Part shown: positions 10,047-21,356 of the stretch, one piece after another
Position numbering within the stretch: position 1 is the first letter of the stretch
Layout: every line of letters begins with the position of its first letter
NCBI GenBank assembly: GCA_028274465.1
Contig: CM051457.1
Location: 16,565,097-16,629,096 of the forward strand
DNA: 64,000 nt
Reading direction: 5' to 3'
Source of the DNA: Plantago ovata
Taxonomy: Eukaryota > Streptophyta > Magnoliopsida > Lamiales > Plantaginaceae
The notes under the pieces: generated by a model
Seen by the model: only the letters and a program-made list of their open reading frames with translations
What the model was told of the DNA's origin: nothing
The model's database searches: none
Program-made: the position numbers and the translations under genes

Positions 10047-10082
10047 AGGTGAAAACAGGACCTGTTGAAGATTTGTTCACTT
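10047..10082. repeat. Imperfect hairpin upstream of copy D
   Basis: AGGTGAAAACA ... TTTGTTCACTT, about 253 bp before the copy D ATG, with the same loop (GGACCTGTTGAAGA) as copy A. Confidence 0.6.
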
Positions 10083-10416
10083 GTTAGTGGCTCCTCAGCA
10101 GGAACCTGATTCTGGATTCCAGAAAGTTTTCAATTCTGGATTCCAGAAAGTTTTCAGGAATGTAGTTGATTTTGGTAAATTTTGTCGTTGAACAGGTAAA
10201 ACTTTACTGTATGAAAATTAAGATCACATTTACATGAACAGATATCTCAGAATCTGCGAAAGACTATACAACTGATCACTGTCATTTTGGAATTTTTTTT
10301 TTTTTTAAACGGAAAAGATTACACTACTCCTATACCGACCACACCTATATCAACACCAAGTTACACCTAACTGTAATTTTGGATTTATTAATGAAACTAC
10401 TAAGAAGTTTTAATCC

Positions 10417-10600
10417 TTAGGTTTCTGCATGAGTCCATTCATCTCTCCATGCATATGCCCTGCCATAGGCTATAGATAATGGAGTACTAGCTTGTTGAGT
10501 TTTGAAAACATTGAACTGATCAATCATTGCATGTTTCTGCTCTAAGCCTCTCACCAATCTATCAGAGTTCTTCAGGAAATACTTCTCACCCGAAATCCTA
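10417..10600 (-). pseudogene. BBE-like C-terminal exon fragment
   Basis: The minus strand encodes [16 protein letters not shown], then DQFNVFKTQQASTPLS and AYGRAYAWRDE, homologous to the last 55 residues of the intact BBE that begins about 100 bp further right. No upstream exon or catalytic residue is present. It looks like a partial tandem duplicate of the gene's 3' end. Confidence 0.8.
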
Positions 10601-10706
10601 ATCATAAAATGCAAAATGAAAGCAATCAGAATTATACAAGATGCATATATATGACCAACTGATCATTAAGCATGTTCATTTCCAAATACATAATCTTCAA
10701 ATCTTT

Positions 10707-12613
10707 TCATGTTTCTGCTCTCCCATAAGCTCTAGACAATGGAGGAATCCCTTGTTGATTCCTGAAAACATTCAACGGGTCGATCAAAGTCTTGGCCTGC
10801 ACGAGTCGATCATAGTTCTTCAAGAAGTACTTCTCACCCCAAATCCTTGCCATCTCCACAGCATCAGTCACTTGTGTACTACTATTCAACATGCCTGCTA
10901 CTCCCAGATCAAAGTCCATGTAGTTTATATATGCAGCCCTTGGTCCAGACGAGACATACGGTGCCATAACATTGTAGAAGCCTCGTATCCAGTCGATATA
11001 AGATCTGCTTTTCGCGTTATCTCCCTGTTTCCATTCCACTAGATACTGAATTGTGAAAATATTACCTTCTCTATGAGGGAATGCAATCGAATCACTGCTT
11101 ATTGTCTGCATAGATCCACCATAGGGGTCTAGAATAACATACCCTTTTGGCTCTTTCTCAAGCATTTCTATAGCAGACATTAGTCCTGTTTCTGAAATGG
11201 GAGCACGAACGTAGTCTGATTTTGCCTTGAAGTAGTTTCTGTCATGAAGAAAGCGGTCGTTCAGGTTGGTAAGTGTGCTTCCTTTGTCTAAGCCGGAGAA
11301 GTAGAGGACAGACTCGATCCAAGACATTTCAGTACAGTCTTGTTCCATGATTCCTAACTCAGGAAACACCCTTTGTAAGATTGAGACAGCTTCCGACTTG
11401 GAACCTAAATAGAACCCCTTAAATGTAGCTGAAATTCCAATACTCTTATTCCTTTCAGGTAATCCTGCACCCACGAATGAGGATAAATAAAATTCACCAT
11501 CTAGCTCTGGTGCAACATGCTGCCACTTGTTCACCAAGTCCAGTACATGGCTCCGTGAGCCAGGTCTGGAAACAATGAAAGCTGTAACAATCTCCGAGAC
11601 TTTTACTAGTTGAATCTTCCAGGCATAGATGATACCCCAAATGCCACCACCACCTCCACGAATCGCCCAAAACACCTCTTCCCCCATTGCTTCCCTATCT
11701 AGTAACCTCCCTTCTGCATCAATGAGAAGAGCATCCACCACATTGTCTGCTGCCAGGCCATATTTTCTCGATAAGAAGCCAAATCCACCGCCTGCAATGT
11801 GCCCTCCTATCCCAACTGTAGGACATGATCCTGCCAAGAAAACAATAAATCATAATCAAAATACTCCTGCTTTCCTTTGCAAGTTCAATAGTATGGCTCT
11901 GTTTAGGCTCATTAACTTAATTATTAGTCATCTTATTAGTCAGATAAGTGTATTCGACTGTTGGACTACAATAAGTCTGTTACGTAAAGGCCTAGGTGGT
12001 ATCATAAAGCTAGCTTAGGATACCTCCATTAAAATCAGCTACCTTCTTTTTAGCCTATCGGTTAAGTCATCTTATCATCTAGTTTTGTACATATAAGGTG
12101 ACAATTCATACCTCCTGAAAATCCATGCACTCTGCTCGACTTAGAAATCGCATAATATGTCTGGCCAAGTGTCGCCCCGCCTTCCACCCAAGCAACTTTT
12201 GACTCCAAGTCCACCGATATTCGACTAAGATTCATCATATCGATCAACACAAAGGATGCTCCATCACTTGGTGTATACGAAGTTCCCTCGTAGCTATGTC
12301 CACCACATCTCACTCTAACCTCATACGACCCTGCCCTGCTACACAAAACACTGCTTACCAGCTGCTCCTTGCTTTCAGGAACAATAATAGCTAACGGTTT
12401 TGGGATCGATGGATCCAAAAACCGAAGATTCTGGATGGAAATATCGAGCAGCTTGAAATAACTAGTAGCATGATTCTTATAGTATATAGAGAAATTGTTT
12501 ACTTTGTGAGCAATCAAGCAAGATTGGAAACTTTCTACATTTTCTAGAGCTGAGAATGCTGGTGACAGAAGCGATATTATCGAAAACAGTGAAGTTATGA
12601 CAGAGAATTTCAT
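10707..12613 (-). CDS. Berberine bridge enzyme-like FAD-linked oxidase (541 aa, 2 exons)
   Basis: Exon 1 is 12613-12112 and exon 2 is 11830-10707, with a 281-bp GT-AG intron (GTATGA...TTGGCAG). A Met seven codons further up (12634) is in frame; I prefer 12613 because [21 protein letters not shown] is a clean signal peptide. The FAD-binding domain (about 70-245) shows the bicovalent-flavin residues of this family: His106 in RCGGHSYEG and Cys170 in [13 protein letters not shown], followed by GGGFG. The BBE domain is at the C-terminus ([20 protein letters not shown]). The length is normal. Family members are secreted or vacuolar oxidases of alkaloids, monolignols or oligosaccharides; the substrate cannot be told here. 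The gene looks intact and is the source type for the BBE fragments at 1100, 9262 and 10417. Confidence 0.93.
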
Positions 12614-12680
12614 TGGCAAGCCGTTTTCTGTCAATTCGTTTTTGGACTTCTGGGCCTATTACAATGACAAAACAGATGTT

Positions 12681-12688
12681 TTTATAAA
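12681..12688 (-). promoter_or_regulatory. Possible TATA box of the BBE-like gene
   Basis: Minus-strand CTTTATAAAAAC lies about 70 bp before the preferred ATG. Spacing is reasonable; not proven. Confidence 0.45.
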
Positions 12689-12719
12689 GAGAAAGTTAAC
12701 TAGAGAATAATATTTAGAG

Positions 12720-14250
12720 CGTTTGAGGACAAAAGGGTAGATACAGATCCAAGCAGGTGCAGATCACTCGACGTGGCCGGCCTGAGATTTGTTTATAGGG
12801 ACATGTAATAAAAGCAGACAAAAGAGTCTGATGGTGAAATGGGGTCTGCAGTTTGGTATAAGGCTTACATGCAGAATCTTTGGCTGTTTTATGGGATTCA
12901 TTTATCAAGAAGCCAACTGCTAAAAACAAGGCCTGCCTTTTTTAGCTAGTTGTTATATATTCAATCAGTACTGTATCATTGAAAATGGAGTTGGCTGCTA
13001 AGTTATGAGTTTATGGAGATACAAAATGATGTTCAAGTTTAGAATCTTTTATCATCCTTTGATATGTCATGTCGTGGTCGAGCATGCATAAAATATGATG
13101 ATCACGCAAGTGGAAGAAGAAAAAGACAAGATAACTATATGTTGTTTACTGGGGTTTAATTACAATCCTACATCCCTTGTAGACAGGATAAGTACGTATT
13201 TGGCTAATTTTCAACAACCTCTAATTGTACTTAATAACCATTGGATTAATGGTATCAATCTTAGGCCTCCATTGGCAAATAAAGCCTATCAACACAGTAC
13301 AAAAAACTTCCGGGAATACAAACAAATTACCAACAACATACAGAGATCACCAATAAATATCTAAAACTTTTTAGAAAATCAACAGCTGCAACTTATAAGC
13401 TAGGATAGTCCATTGCAAAGTGCAGACGATATGGGATTTTGTATACAGCGCCCCATTACCTTCTGCACCACTGTCCGGAGTAGTTGACTCAAATCTGGAG
13501 CAGAGTTTTGAAACACACGCATGTTCCTCTCTATATCCACACTGCATGAATCAGTTGATCAGTACTTTTAACAGCCTATGCTTGGGGTTACTGCCTTCAG
13601 TCCAGTTCCCAGCTGTATAGGAACACGAAAACACCTTAAAAGGTCCTATCAAACTCTAGCCAAGATAGAGCAGTTGAACACAATTTTAAGCAGTTGAACA
13701 CAATTTTACTAGTATACGAACGACTAAATCATAAAGTCCCAGTTATTGCCATTCGGCCATTCTCATAAACACTAACTGAAATAGGAAATCCCAATCGACC
13801 CAATTACTCACACTCTTGCAGAATTAATATGTCAGTGATTAAGATTATGTATATCATGAGCATCGTAGACAGTAGTCCAACAAAACATGCATCAAACTTG
13901 AAACCTTTCACAATGAGAACACAAGTACAGGCAGAAAATTGTCAAATCCTTACTGACACATAGTAATAACTGACAAGATAATAGTTATCCTTGAGACCTT
14001 AACTAGAATCAGAATCTACTCTACTCAATAGTCAAGCCCACAAAATGGAACCCATATATCCTTCTACTGATAGAATAGATGTGGCACACTAGGCGCATCA
14101 GCACTGAACTTGAGAAGATACTTCATACAATGTTAAACAGTTGCAATTCACAAAACACAGAAGCACAATCCTTCAAAGACACTACATACATTCCAGATTT
14201 CCATGTACCGAGATAAAAGCTGTTAGCTTTATAGCTTTCACGTTACGCAA
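12720..14250. other. Spacer, no gene seen
   Basis: BBE promoter side and the 3' flank of the B3 gene. A 20-bp tandem doublet (AGCAGTTGAACACAATTTTA, 13661-13710) is the only repeat noticed. Confidence 0.4.
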
Positions 14251-14257
14251 ATAGCCT

Positions 14258-17200
14258 TCACCATGCTGAACAAGCTGCCTTCATTTTGTCAAACATTCTT
14301 TGGCTCTCCTCTTTCAGACTGTCAACTTTGGACTCCAGAGATCCTATTAATGATTCACGTGCGGTTGCACTTTGCATCAACTCATCAATCTTTGCCTTTT
14401 CTGCATGTAAGGATGTCCTCTCGCGTTCTATTTCAATCAATCCTCTGTTCGTTGATTCAGTAACGGTTTGGTATTCATTCAAAAGTTTGACAAACTCAGA
14501 TATCCTAGCACGTAAGAAACCGACTGTCATGCCTAAAACTTCAAAAGATTTGAGTGTTCTGTCCATGCCTTCCAGATGATTAACAGTAGAAACTAAAGTG
14601 GTTTCTGATTTTAAAGCGTCGGCAATTTTGATAATCTCTAAAATCATTGCAGCAACTAAATTATGGCTTAGGCTGTCAACAAGATCGCCATGAAGAAACT
14701 TGTTTTGGCTGCAGCAGAGCTCATAATATTTCACCCGAGACTGTTCTGGTATTTCTGCATCAAGAGCCTCTCCATGGACATAGATTTTAAAATCCATAAA
14801 ACCTTTCACATCCTTAAAATTCAGAGAACGATCTGTACTTTTGCTGCCTAAGGAGACAGCGGAGTCAACATCAGCACAGCATTCATCACGTTGATCTTCC
14901 AGAGGTGTAGATTGGGGATATAATATTGGACTGGTAATCTCATGTATATTGACCAGAGCAAGCTTTTCATTTCCGGCAATGCCCGTATGTTCTGCACGAC
15001 ATTGCCCATTTTCAGTTGTGTTTTTTTTTACAACTAATACTCTGGGTAATATGCACATGATAGAAAGGGAAAAGAAGAGAACCAACATACCCGCATCCCA
15101 TGGACTATCATGAATATTTGAATTTGTGTTACCATCCGCACCATCTAGTTCTGTTGATCTGTCTGCTCTCGCAACAGTTACCTGGAAAAACACCAATACT
15201 TGTTCAGGTGAAAATCCATGACTTATGGTATTAGTTAGCTTATAAGTGCAGATAACCTCAAGAGGAACCATGAACATGGAAGAAAAAGCAGCATGACTCA
15301 AAGAAAAGAAACATCTCAGGAAACCCCAAGATGATGGATATGATGACAGGTGCACAAACATCTTTGTAGCTCTAGTTGGAACACTGCATGCAGCAAAGAA
15401 ATGCAACACAGCAGCAGGAATAGCAGTGATGCACTTGTGAAGGCCCAAATATTGACATAGTGCTGCCATAGTTGCACTAGTCTGTGAGCCAGTTAATAAT
15501 TGTGCATCACGCACATTCACATTATACCGAGACGTTACTATGGTGATATTTACAATCATGGTGCTTCAAATAGTTAATAATTGTGCATCGCGCACATTCA
15601 CATTATACCGAGACGTTACTATGGTGATATTTACAATCACGGTGATATTTAAACTAGAATGGACATGCATACGAGTTGTATAATATGTTATTAGTGTCCA
15701 TAAGTTTCCTTTATACGTCATGAAAAATACAAGTCGGAGGAAAATCAACTAGACTAGAATAAGGAAGCTCATCAGTAAAAGTGACATAATAATGAAGCCA
15801 CGATCATCGCTGACTCTAGAATCAAGATTTTATAATCTTCTCTATTTTCTAACACAATACGAAATCATTGCCGGCATTTAGTCAAAGACTTCAATATATA
15901 GTAATACAACCTAATTCATAATCTTACTTATATCTGAATTCTACAAAAGCCTAACTTCATTTAATGAAGTAAAAACTGGAGTAAGTAGACACCCAGTTGG
16001 AACTGGAAGTGTACCCATCCTTAAGAAGCCAATAGCAATCCAATGAAAGGCTTGTTTAAGACATTAGGTAACAGGTAACATACCACAAGAGGCAATATGT
16101 ACTACCACAAAAATATATAAGTAGTTCTTCCAACAACTATTCAGTTATAAAGCATTCAACTTACTGCTGCTCTTATTAATGAGACATTGGTTTCACATTT
16201 TATTAATCCCCATAAATTTCATAAACATTTTGAAAGGATCCAGCTTAGTCATGTTCAATCTAACTACTTTACCTGAAATGGAAAAAAAACTAATGTGGAG
16301 TTTAATGAAATAAAACATTACTACGCATCATCTCATTTCACTTCAATATGAAACCTTAGTAAAAGTTTTGGCAATAGGATATTATCTAGATTTCTCCAAG
16401 GATATGCTGCTACAGTCTATAAAAATAACCTTTATAAGCAATTTGAAATTGCAGTATGTAATGCTTAAAGTAATCTGTTGAAGTTCTTACAGATTCATAA
16501 TTTTTTTATTTTTTGAAAGGTTTACAACTGACCAAGAGCATAATCCTCAGCCCCACAAGGAACTATTTATCACAGAAATCTGAGCTTCTAACTTACCCTT
16601 AAAATCTGGCTTGCTAAAATATAACTAGATATAATTAGCACCATCACTTCGTTACCAAACCTAATAACCCCCATGTGTGAAAAACTACGGTCATCTGGCT
16701 AATAAAGCCAATCGGGTTTTGTTCATGCAATATAGTATGATTTTATGTGCTAAGCAGGAAAATAAAGAAACAGATAAAAAGCCTAACAATTAAAAAGGTC
16801 TGCATAAAGCAACATCGGATGTAACTTGGATCAATGTACATAGACAAGGGATCCCATGAAAATCATGCCAACATCCATAACAATTATATACGAAATAAGG
16901 ATGAAGTCTCACAGGCAGGATGTCTTCCGTAGGAGTCACCTCCAGGCGCATTCTTTTTCTGTTCTGACTAGTCATTATGTCCTGCATCCATGAAGAAATT
17001 TTTATATACTGAAAGTAACCTTATCAAACACACACACACACACAAAGAGCCTCAATTATATTTAGAAAAACAATTAAAGGTCCTACTAATTATGTTGACT
17101 TCATGGATAAAATCTTACCTCATCTATCTGGTGGCTACCATCTGAATGAGAGACTGGATACTCTTGTGTTGTTGTATGACCAACGCATGTGTTTTCTTCA

Positions 17201-18228
17201 ATTAGGTCATCTGTTTGCACTGGTAATATGTTTAACAGTTTGTTTCATAAAAAAACGTGCAAATAGTAAAAACAAAAGTAGGAGGGGGACACCTACCCGT
17301 ATCACCCAGCTCTGTGTTCTGATACGGATTATCTGTGGATCTGCTTGCTCTAGCAATGTGCACCTAACAAAGAAAACAGCAAGCTGATTAAAATGGGAAC
17401 GAAAGAACATATAGCTTGAAAGTTCAAAGTATCATATCAGGCCCGCTAGACAAACAAAAAAAAAGAAAGAGATAAATGAAGTCAACACATGTGCACAGTG
17501 AACTTTTTTACTAGATACCACAAATTAACTGGTCATAATTTTGTAATCCACAACTCAATGTGTTTCACATTTCGAGTAAACGAATGGCCTGTCTTGGCCT
17601 ACAGCTATCGGGGGGGGTGGGGGTGGGGCTGTGTTTGCCTACAGACCCCTTGAAAAAAAATTAAAAAAAAATAAAAAGAGAGAAAAGAAAAAGAAGGGAA
17701 CTCATTCAGGCAATGAGAATGAGTCAGCCACATAATGATCATGATGGTCTACAGTGTTTCATTTCCCTCGCATTTACATGAAGTTCCACCACAAGAGAAA
17801 TACAGATCATCCCCGATCCTGGCCGTCGAAGAGCTACCTTAAACTTGCAAGGTTCAATCATATGGAAATCTACAGTATCTCCATCTAGCAAGTTGTGCGC
17901 AATTGAAAAGTCTTTCCAGCCGCCACACATGAGTCTCCTTTGTTTCGCATCATACCTTGCACTATATTCTTGTTCATTTTCACCCATCAGAATAACAGCA
18001 TTGACGCCGCGAGGCAAATTTAACTTGCAGAACTTGTCTGGTATATGCTGTCACGGAAGAATACTTATGTTAAACTTAATGCTTAGATGAGAATTCTAAT
18101 TGATTGAGTCAACTGAGGACAAGCCTTACCAAATAGAATTTATCCGAGACATTAGACCTTTTCAATAGCTTAGAGAAACTTGGGTGTTGCGAGGGCATAA
18201 TTTCTTGCATTCTTTGTGCCTGCTCCAT
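14258..18228 (-). CDS. B3-domain transcription factor with C-terminal coiled coil (456 aa, 7 coding exons)
   Basis: Coding exons (minus): 18228-18130, 18047-17838, 17363-17297, 17219-17119, 16981-16913, 15181-15091, 14991-14258; 1371 nt. A 5' non-coding exon probably ends at 19017 (donor GTAACG), because the ATG is the first base after an acceptor. The B3 DNA-binding domain is about residues 14-103 (HPSFSKLLKRSNVS, FCKLNLPRGV, CGGWKDFSIAHNLLDGDTV, CKFKV). A low-complexity linker contains two related exons (VHIARASRST and VTVARADRST). The C-terminal part (about 215-456) has KYYELCCSQNKFLHGDLVDS and a coiled coil. It resembles plant proteins annotated B3 domain-containing Os01g0234100-like. A nuclear role is inferred. 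Compared with the tandem paralogue it lacks the N-terminal exons (GKRKMTWAEKK region). Confidence 0.85.
15491..15644. repeat. 73-bp direct repeat, two copies, in a B3-gene intron
   Basis: 15491-15563 and 15572-15644 are nearly identical (AGTTAATAATTGTGCATC start, two or so differences), separated by 8 bp. They lie in the intron before the exon at 15181-15091. Confidence 0.9.
17029..17044. repeat. (CA)n microsatellite
   Basis: Short CA run inside a B3-gene intron. Confidence 0.8.
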
Positions 18229-19016
18229 CTAGAAAGAAACAGACATGTACAATCTTGAGAATCACCACTACTTGACCATATCTATCATTACGACATTAGA
18301 CGAAGACAAAGTACCACAAGATGGTGGAAATACCCAAACCGTTAACAATATGATCATCTTTGTTGTTAACAAAACATATTGCCTATGCCTATTTCTGTCT
18401 GATAACATGGCTAATGACTTGTGATCCTTAAGCTTAGCTAAATGCAAGGGTTTTGAGATGATTATGATGATGATGGTGATGATATCCCCACCACACACAA
18501 CCCCAAAATTCAGAGATGATGATCACACCCAGTTATCTGATAATCTGCTATACAGGTATCATATCAAATATAGGTAATATCCAATCATGCAACAGTACAG
18601 CACCAAGTCACCAATCAATAGTTAAGAAACCATCAAGTTTAAGAAAATTGAGAGAACAATAGAGTAATTATCACACCAAATTGGAGGAGTGGGTGCCTTG
18701 AGGGTTTTAAAGAACAGTCAACAAGCAATAGATCATTACTTTCAACCCAAGGCTTGACAAAAAGGGAAACAACAAGCTACTACATTTCTAAACCTGTACA
18801 GCGAAAGTTGCAGAACAAGGCAACACCAAAATCTTCGAAATCGAACCTCTATTACATAGTGATGACCAAAAATCCTAAAAGTAAAGAAAATCGAAAACCC
18901 CAAGCTAAATAAAAAAATGCACAGATAGAGGGTAATGTAATAATAACAGAGCACAATGACATAAGCTATCAAAGCCTGAAAAATGAAGTGAGAGTCGATT
19001 GTAATTCCACCGTTAC

Positions 19017-19130
19017 CTGAGGAATTGTTCGGCAAATTGAAGACGACAACTCAAACAACTGTGACCTGCTGGCATTTAAAAGCTTTTCCTTGGAAGCATT
19101 AGAAGCACAATTTTCAACAAGGAGAGAGAG
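19017..19130 (-). other. Probable 5' non-coding exon of the B3 gene at 14258-18228
   Basis: A donor (CTCAG|GTAACG) at 19017 would splice to the acceptor TTTCTAG just before the main ATG at 18228. The segment holds an upstream ATG (19075-19073). The transcription start is not resolved. Confidence 0.5.
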
Positions 19131-19732
19131 TGAAATTAGTGGGTGTTTACTGTTTTCAAATCATTTTACCCTTTTATTAAAAGTTGGTAAACTTTTTTGG
19201 GGAAAGTTTTTTTTTTTTCTTTTTTTTTTACTTTACATTTTGGATTCAATTTTTTAAAATTATTTGGTATCGGGATAATGTATGAGAATTTAACTTGATA
19301 CCAAAAGTGATTCAATGATTTGAGAGCTCAAAATCGAAAATCATCATGTTCAATAATCCGGTCCCAACCCAAACCGCTAAATACATAAAAGAAATCTCGG
19401 ATGAAACACTAGGTCGGACTTGTACCATGACGGATATAAATAGATTGATCCGGAAGATATTAAAGGGCAAAAATTCAGGTGGGTCCTAAGGAGACTAGTA
19501 CTTATGCAAGTCGAGCATTATCGAGTACTTGACTCACTCGATAAGATTTTCGAGTCGAATTCAAACTTAAATTTATGCTCGTTTTGTTAATGAGCTGAGT
19601 TCAAGTATAAATATCATAGTTCGATCCTGGTTTTATGCTCGGTTGCTTAACAAGCCGAGTCTAAGCTCAACTTGACTGTTATTCGAGCTCAAACAAAACT
19701 CGACAATACTCGACTCAGCTTGACTCGTTTAA

Positions 19733-19830
19733 CATCACTACTACTAGTACTACAACAATCCTTATTCATCACTACTAGTACTACAATAATCCTTATTCAT
19801 CTCTATTAGTACCACAACAAGCCTTATTAT
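19733..19830. repeat. About 31-bp tandem repeat, three copies
   Basis: Unit CACTACTAGTACTACAACAA followed by TCCTTATTCAT, three copies with the third diverged. Preceded (19500-19735) by CTCGAG-rich transposon-like sequence. Confidence 0.75.
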
Positions 19831-19834
19831 AATT

Positions 19835-20670
19835 AAACTTTTACCGTTACCATCGGCTTACCATTTACCAGCGGTAAATTTACCACCGGTAATGGTAACC
19901 GTAAAAAATCGGACGGTAAATGGTTGTTGTTTTTGATTTACCGCACTTTTACGGTATGGTTACCATACCGCAGCCCCGGTAACCGTTACCGTTATTTTTA
20001 CCACCCAAATATTACATATTTAGTAGAATATATTATTTAATTAAGATAATTGTTCAATATGGAAAGTAACATAGGTTTTGATTTACCCTAGTTTATATAT
20101 TCTCTGCCTAACACACCATATTTCTCTGTTCTGAACACCGTGAAATACAGTTCCTCCGTTCCCAACCCATCTTTTTTGGTATGTATAATGTATTAAACTA
20201 TTAATTAATCATCATCAACTATATTAGAATTGTATTAGTTTGGCATTGTTATCATTTTGATATTAGTTATTTGATTGATTAGAAGAGCAGAGGTTTATGT
20301 AACATGTTGATGCTTTATTCTATTGTTGATTGATAGAATAGGTTCGTTAATATACTTTGCGGAGAAGTTAGTTTTGTTTTTTGGACATGTTGATGCTTTA
20401 TTCTATTGTTGGATTTCTTAAACATGATGGATTTATTACATTTCTCAGTTGTTATTCTCATGACATGTTGTTCCTTGTATGTAAATCGGTGATTTTCTAA
20501 ATATTAAATCGTGTTATCATTTTAGGAGCGGTAACCATTTTTTACATTACCAACGGTAACGGTTACCGCACATTTTGTACGGTAAACGGTTAGGAAAATT
20601 ACTAACCGCACGCGAACGGTATGGTAAACGGTTAGAGGTTTTTTTTATCATTACCACCGGTGCTTATACT
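19835..20670. mobile_element. Element rich in GGTAACCG / CGGTTACC motifs, probably hAT-type MITE
   Basis: Both ends and part of the middle are packed with inverted GGTAACC and ACCGTTTACC motifs: left 19845-19995, right 20525-20665. The centre is AT-rich without coding capacity. Dense subterminal motifs in both orientations are usual in hAT elements. Exact termini and target duplication are not resolved, so the class is tentative. Confidence 0.5.
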
Positions 20671-21356
20671 TTATCATAATTTGAAAATATTATTTCATTT
20701 CAAATTATTATTGCACGAACAAACACTCTACTTTTGATTTCACCCATTTTCTTTGTAGATTTTCATTTGCTTATTAACGATTCTAATCTCAGATGTTTCA
20801 CACCACTTTAATCGGAAAAATCATGTCTCCATTTCAAAAAATCACAGCTCAATTTGGAGAAAATCTCCAACAATAACTGCCTTGCATATAACCAACTCCA
20901 AATCTCCAATCAGACCGGATAATTACTCCCAAAAGGGCCTAGTGTAGTTGTAAATGTAGTGCAAATATCCGAAAGAATAAAGGATACATATTATAATTGC
21001 AGTAATCAGTATTACTATTTTTTGTCACTAAATGATGTATCAAAAGCTCCTAATTCTAAGTCTCAGCACTTGCAGAAAGAATGCACACCTTAGAGTTTAG
21101 ACAAGCAGAATATCACAAATTTTGTAGCTAATTAATTTTTCAATTCACATATTAGAATATGATCTTCAACATCTCACAATTTACATCAAAGCTCACCAAA
21201 ATATATTGTTTTATGCTCTTGCATTCATGCCACTTGCAATGCACCTCAAAACAACACAGTTACAGAAGCAGCGCAACACATACACATTGCTACTAAACCC
21301 GAATCCATTTCCAAGTTCGCCGCGTAACTGGAAGAATAAGCATACAACACGCGCCT

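Noticed and set aside
10641..11042. 133-aa plus-strand frame over the BBE 3' end
   Set aside because: Antisense shadow of the conserved BBE exon; no independent homology.
14992..15559. Continuation of the B3 C-terminal frame to 15559 as one large exon
   Set aside because: The homologous, phase-matched model uses acceptor GTGCAG at 14992 and the exon at 15181-15091. The extra in-frame residues are intron and part of a 73-bp repeat.
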